Shown piece by piece: positions 4,505 through 5,840 of a stretch of 5,840 nt of DNA (the first letter of the stretch is position 1; each line of letters begins with the position of its first letter). Position numbers and translations under genes: made by a program. Below the pieces are notes generated by a model. It searched no databases and was not told where the DNA came from. It worked only from the letters and a program-made list of their open reading frames with translations. The stretch comes from Candidatus Bathyarchaeota archaeon (GTDB taxonomy: Archaea; Thermoproteota; Bathyarchaeia; Bathyarchaeales; WUQV01): positions 1 through 5,840 of the forward strand of contig WUQV01000059.1 in NCBI GenBank assembly GCA_009889585.1. The letters are read 5' to 3'.

Positions 4505-5683
4505 ATGGCTCGTGTAGTTATCGAAATGGGGAATTACATCGCTAGTTATGCTGCGAAGGCAGCTAGGGTGAAAGTCGTAGCCGCCTATCCGATTACTCCG
4601 CAAACTCAAATAGTCGAAAGGATAGCTGAGCTCGTTGAAAGGGGCGAGATGGACGCTGAGTACGTTTGCGTTGAATCGGAGCACAGCGCCATGGTCGCTT
4701 GTATAGCGGCCGCGGCGCTTGGGGTTCGCACGTTCACCGCTACGTCAGCTCATGGGTTGACGTTAATGCACGAGGCGTTGCATTGGGCCGCTGGATCGCG
4801 TTTGCCGATAGTCATGGCCGTCGTAAACAGGGCCATGGGCCCAGGTTGGAACATATGGCCTGACTTCAGCGACTCCCTTTCACAACGTGACACGGGCTGG
4901 ATTCAATTCTATTGCGCCGATAGCCAAGAAATCTTCGACACGATCATACAAGCTTACAAGCTTTGCGAGGATAAGCGAGTGCTTCTACCGGCGATGGTTT
5001 GTTTCGAAGGGTTCGTGCTTTCTCATACGTCGATGCCTGTGACGATACCGGATCAAGGCGATATCGACGAATTCCTACCGCCTTACGATCCGGGTTGGAC
5101 GTTGGACGTCGATAACCCGCTTTCTCACGCGACGATAACGCCTCCTGAGTGGTACATGGAGTTCCGTTACTTAATTCAAGAGGCTATGGAGAACGCCAAG
5201 CGCTTAATTCCGATAGTCGATGAGGAATACCGCCGAATGTTCGGCTTTAAACATGGAGGGCTTATCGAAAGGTATCGATGCGAAGACGCCGACCTCATCT
5301 TAATGACGATGGGTGTTATGGGAAGCGAGGCGAAGTTAGCCGTCGATCGTCTACGTAACGACGGCCTTAACGTCGGCTTGGCTAGGGTTCGCGTCTTCCG
5401 CCCTTTCCCAAAGGAGGAGATCAAAGGGTTGGCTGAAGGGGTTCGAATGATCGCCACCGTCGATCGCCATACGTCGTTCGGCATGGAGGGCTTCTTAGCT
5501 ACGGAGGTTAAGGCTTCGCTTTACGGTTCAAAGAATCCACCGTTGATCGCTGGCTTCATAGCAGGCCTCGGAGGTAGGGATGTAACGTTTCATGACATTG
5601 AGTCGATGATGCGTAAGGCTTGGGATTGGATGGAGGAAGGCAAAGTTGAGAAAGAAGTTGAATGGGTGAACTTAAGGTGGTGA
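4505..5683 (+). CDS. porA: Pyruvate:ferredoxin oxidoreductase, alpha subunit
   Basis: This 392-residue subunit carries the pyrimidine-side part of the thiamine-diphosphate fold and the substrate pocket. Landmarks are Tyr-Pro-Ile-Thr-Pro-Gln-Thr at 28-34, Val-Glu-Ser-Glu-His-Ser-Ala-Met at 56-63, Ala-Thr-Ser-Ala-His-Gly-Leu at 79-85, and Ser-Gln-Arg-Asp-Thr-Gly-Trp at 126-132. The Pro-Pro-Glu-Trp-Tyr-Met-Glu-Phe-Arg-Tyr segment lies at 213-222, and Arg-Val-Arg-Val-Phe-Arg-Pro-Phe-Pro at 294-302 belongs to the C-terminal transketolase-like domain. Length (about 390) and the IWPDFSDSLSQRDTGW-type region fit pyruvate-specific enzymes better than isovalerate ones, though substrate is not proven. 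Position 83 is His where Gln is commoner in the family. The start is set by the adjoining porD stop and the Shine-Dalgarno at 4495-4500. The porB ATG follows the stop by one base. Confidence 0.93.
   Translation: MARVVIEMGNYIASYAAKAARVKVVAAYPITPQTQIVERIAELVERGEMDAEYVCVESEHSAMVACIAAAALGVRTFTATSAHGLTLMHEALHWAAGSRLPIVMAVVNRAMGPGWNIWPDFSDSLSQRDTGWIQFYCADSQEIFDTIIQAYKLCEDKRVLLPAMVCFEGFVLSHTSMPVTIPDQGDIDEFLPPYDPGWTLDVDNPLSHATITPPEWYMEFRYLIQEAMENAKRLIPIVDEEYRRMFGFKHGGLIERYRCEDADLILMTMGVMGSEAKLAVDRLRNDGLNVGLARVRVFRPFPKEEIKGLAEGVRMIATVDRHTSFGMEGFLATEVKASLYGSKNPPLIAGFIAGLGGRDVTFHDIESMMRKAWDWMEEGKVEKEVEWVNLRW
5679..5683 (+). promoter_or_regulatory. Shine-Dalgarno of porB
   Basis: GGTGA overlaps the porA stop codon, within GGTGGTGA, and matches the archaeal anti-Shine-Dalgarno sequence. 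It is only one base from the porB ATG at 5685, which is unusually close; the upstream GGTG (5676-5679) may pair instead. Translation of porB is probably coupled to that of porA. Confidence 0.5.
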
Positions 5684-5684
5684 A

Positions 5685-5840
5685 ATGGCATTAAGAGCCC
5701 TTCCTAAGGAGGAGTACTTGCTTAAGGGCAACGCCGCTTGCGCTGGATGTGGCGCTATGATAGCCCTTCGCCTCGTGTTTAAAGTGCTTGGCAATCGAAT
5801 AATCTTGGTAATACCGGCTTGTTGCACGTCGATCGTTCAA
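5685..5840 (+). CDS. porB: Pyruvate:ferredoxin oxidoreductase, beta subunit (partial, N-terminal 52 residues)
   Basis: The frame runs from the ATG at 5685 to the window edge, exactly 52 codons. The beta subunit binds thiamine diphosphate through its diphosphate side and holds the proximal [4Fe-4S] cluster. The N-terminal cluster motif Cys19-Ala-Gly-Cys22-Gly is present, preceded by Lys-Gly-Asn-Ala-Ala. Ile-Pro-Ala-Cys46-Cys47-Thr-Ser follows in the position of the next conserved Cys. The rest, including the Gly-Asp-Gly thiamine-diphosphate motif, lies beyond the window. It completes the gamma-delta-alpha-beta set of the operon. Confidence 0.92.
   Translation, partial: MALRALPKEEYLLKGNAACAGCGAMIALRLVFKVLGNRIILVIPACCTSIVQ

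Noticed and set aside
4481..4684. 67-codon minus-strand frame across the porD/porA junction
   Set aside because: Antisense to two clear genes, with no recognisable motif.
5176..5484. 102-codon minus-strand frame inside porA
   Set aside because: Antisense shadow; Ser/Arg-rich low-information product.
911..5834. Frequent CGATCG hexamers (about seven by eye)
   Set aside because: They fall in coding sequence at common codon pairs (Ser-Ile, Val-Asp-Arg), so codon preference explains them without a signal function.
1..5840. tRNA, rRNA, CRISPR array, insertion sequence or origin
   Set aside because: No repeat-spacer pattern, no transposase-like frame with terminal inverted repeats, and no cloverleaf or rRNA-like segment was seen.

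Overview
The window is archaeal. The evidence is a Sec61-beta-type SecG, an archaea-restricted DUF2070 membrane protein, a four-subunit (gamma-delta-alpha-beta) pyruvate:ferredoxin oxidoreductase, and TATA boxes placed so that several first genes would be leaderless or nearly so. The oxygen-sensitive oxidoreductase and a VapBC-type locus fit an anaerobic, possibly thermophilic archaeon, perhaps of the TACK/Thermoproteota side. That placement is inference, because no rRNA or other phylogenetic marker is present.

Layout. Bases 1-473 (minus) hold the N-terminal 157 residues of a LivH-type branched-chain amino-acid ABC permease that runs off the left edge. It diverges from secG (583-768, plus) across a short promoter region containing a symmetric TATA-like element. 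Next on the plus strand is a 604-residue DUF2070 protein (887-2701), which has about six N-terminal membrane helices, a soluble domain with four His/Asp/Asn-rich motifs and a C-terminal anchor. On the minus strand, 2704-3413 is a damaged VapBC toxin-antitoxin locus. The ribbon-helix-helix antitoxin is intact but has a tail read out of the toxin's sequence in another frame. The PIN toxin has lost its start codon and first catalytic Asp, and a short possible remnant of a second vapBC copy lies downstream. The antitoxin promoter carries tandem 8-bp palindromes that look like its own operator.

Bases 3582-5840 are the POR operon: gamma (porC), delta (porD, 2x[4Fe-4S]), alpha (porA), and the first 52 residues of beta (porB). 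Together these would form the enzyme that interconverts pyruvate + CoA and acetyl-CoA + CO2 with ferredoxin. porC has a strong TATA box about 30 bp before its ATG and would be leaderless. porA and porB are tightly coupled to their upstream genes through Shine-Dalgarno sequences.

I do not see an unmistakable new multi-gene system. The points most worth a second look are the rearranged vapBC locus with its operator, an abrupt GC drop inside porD, a 17-bp palindrome upstream of the POR operon, and the possible enzymatic nature of the DUF2070 protein.
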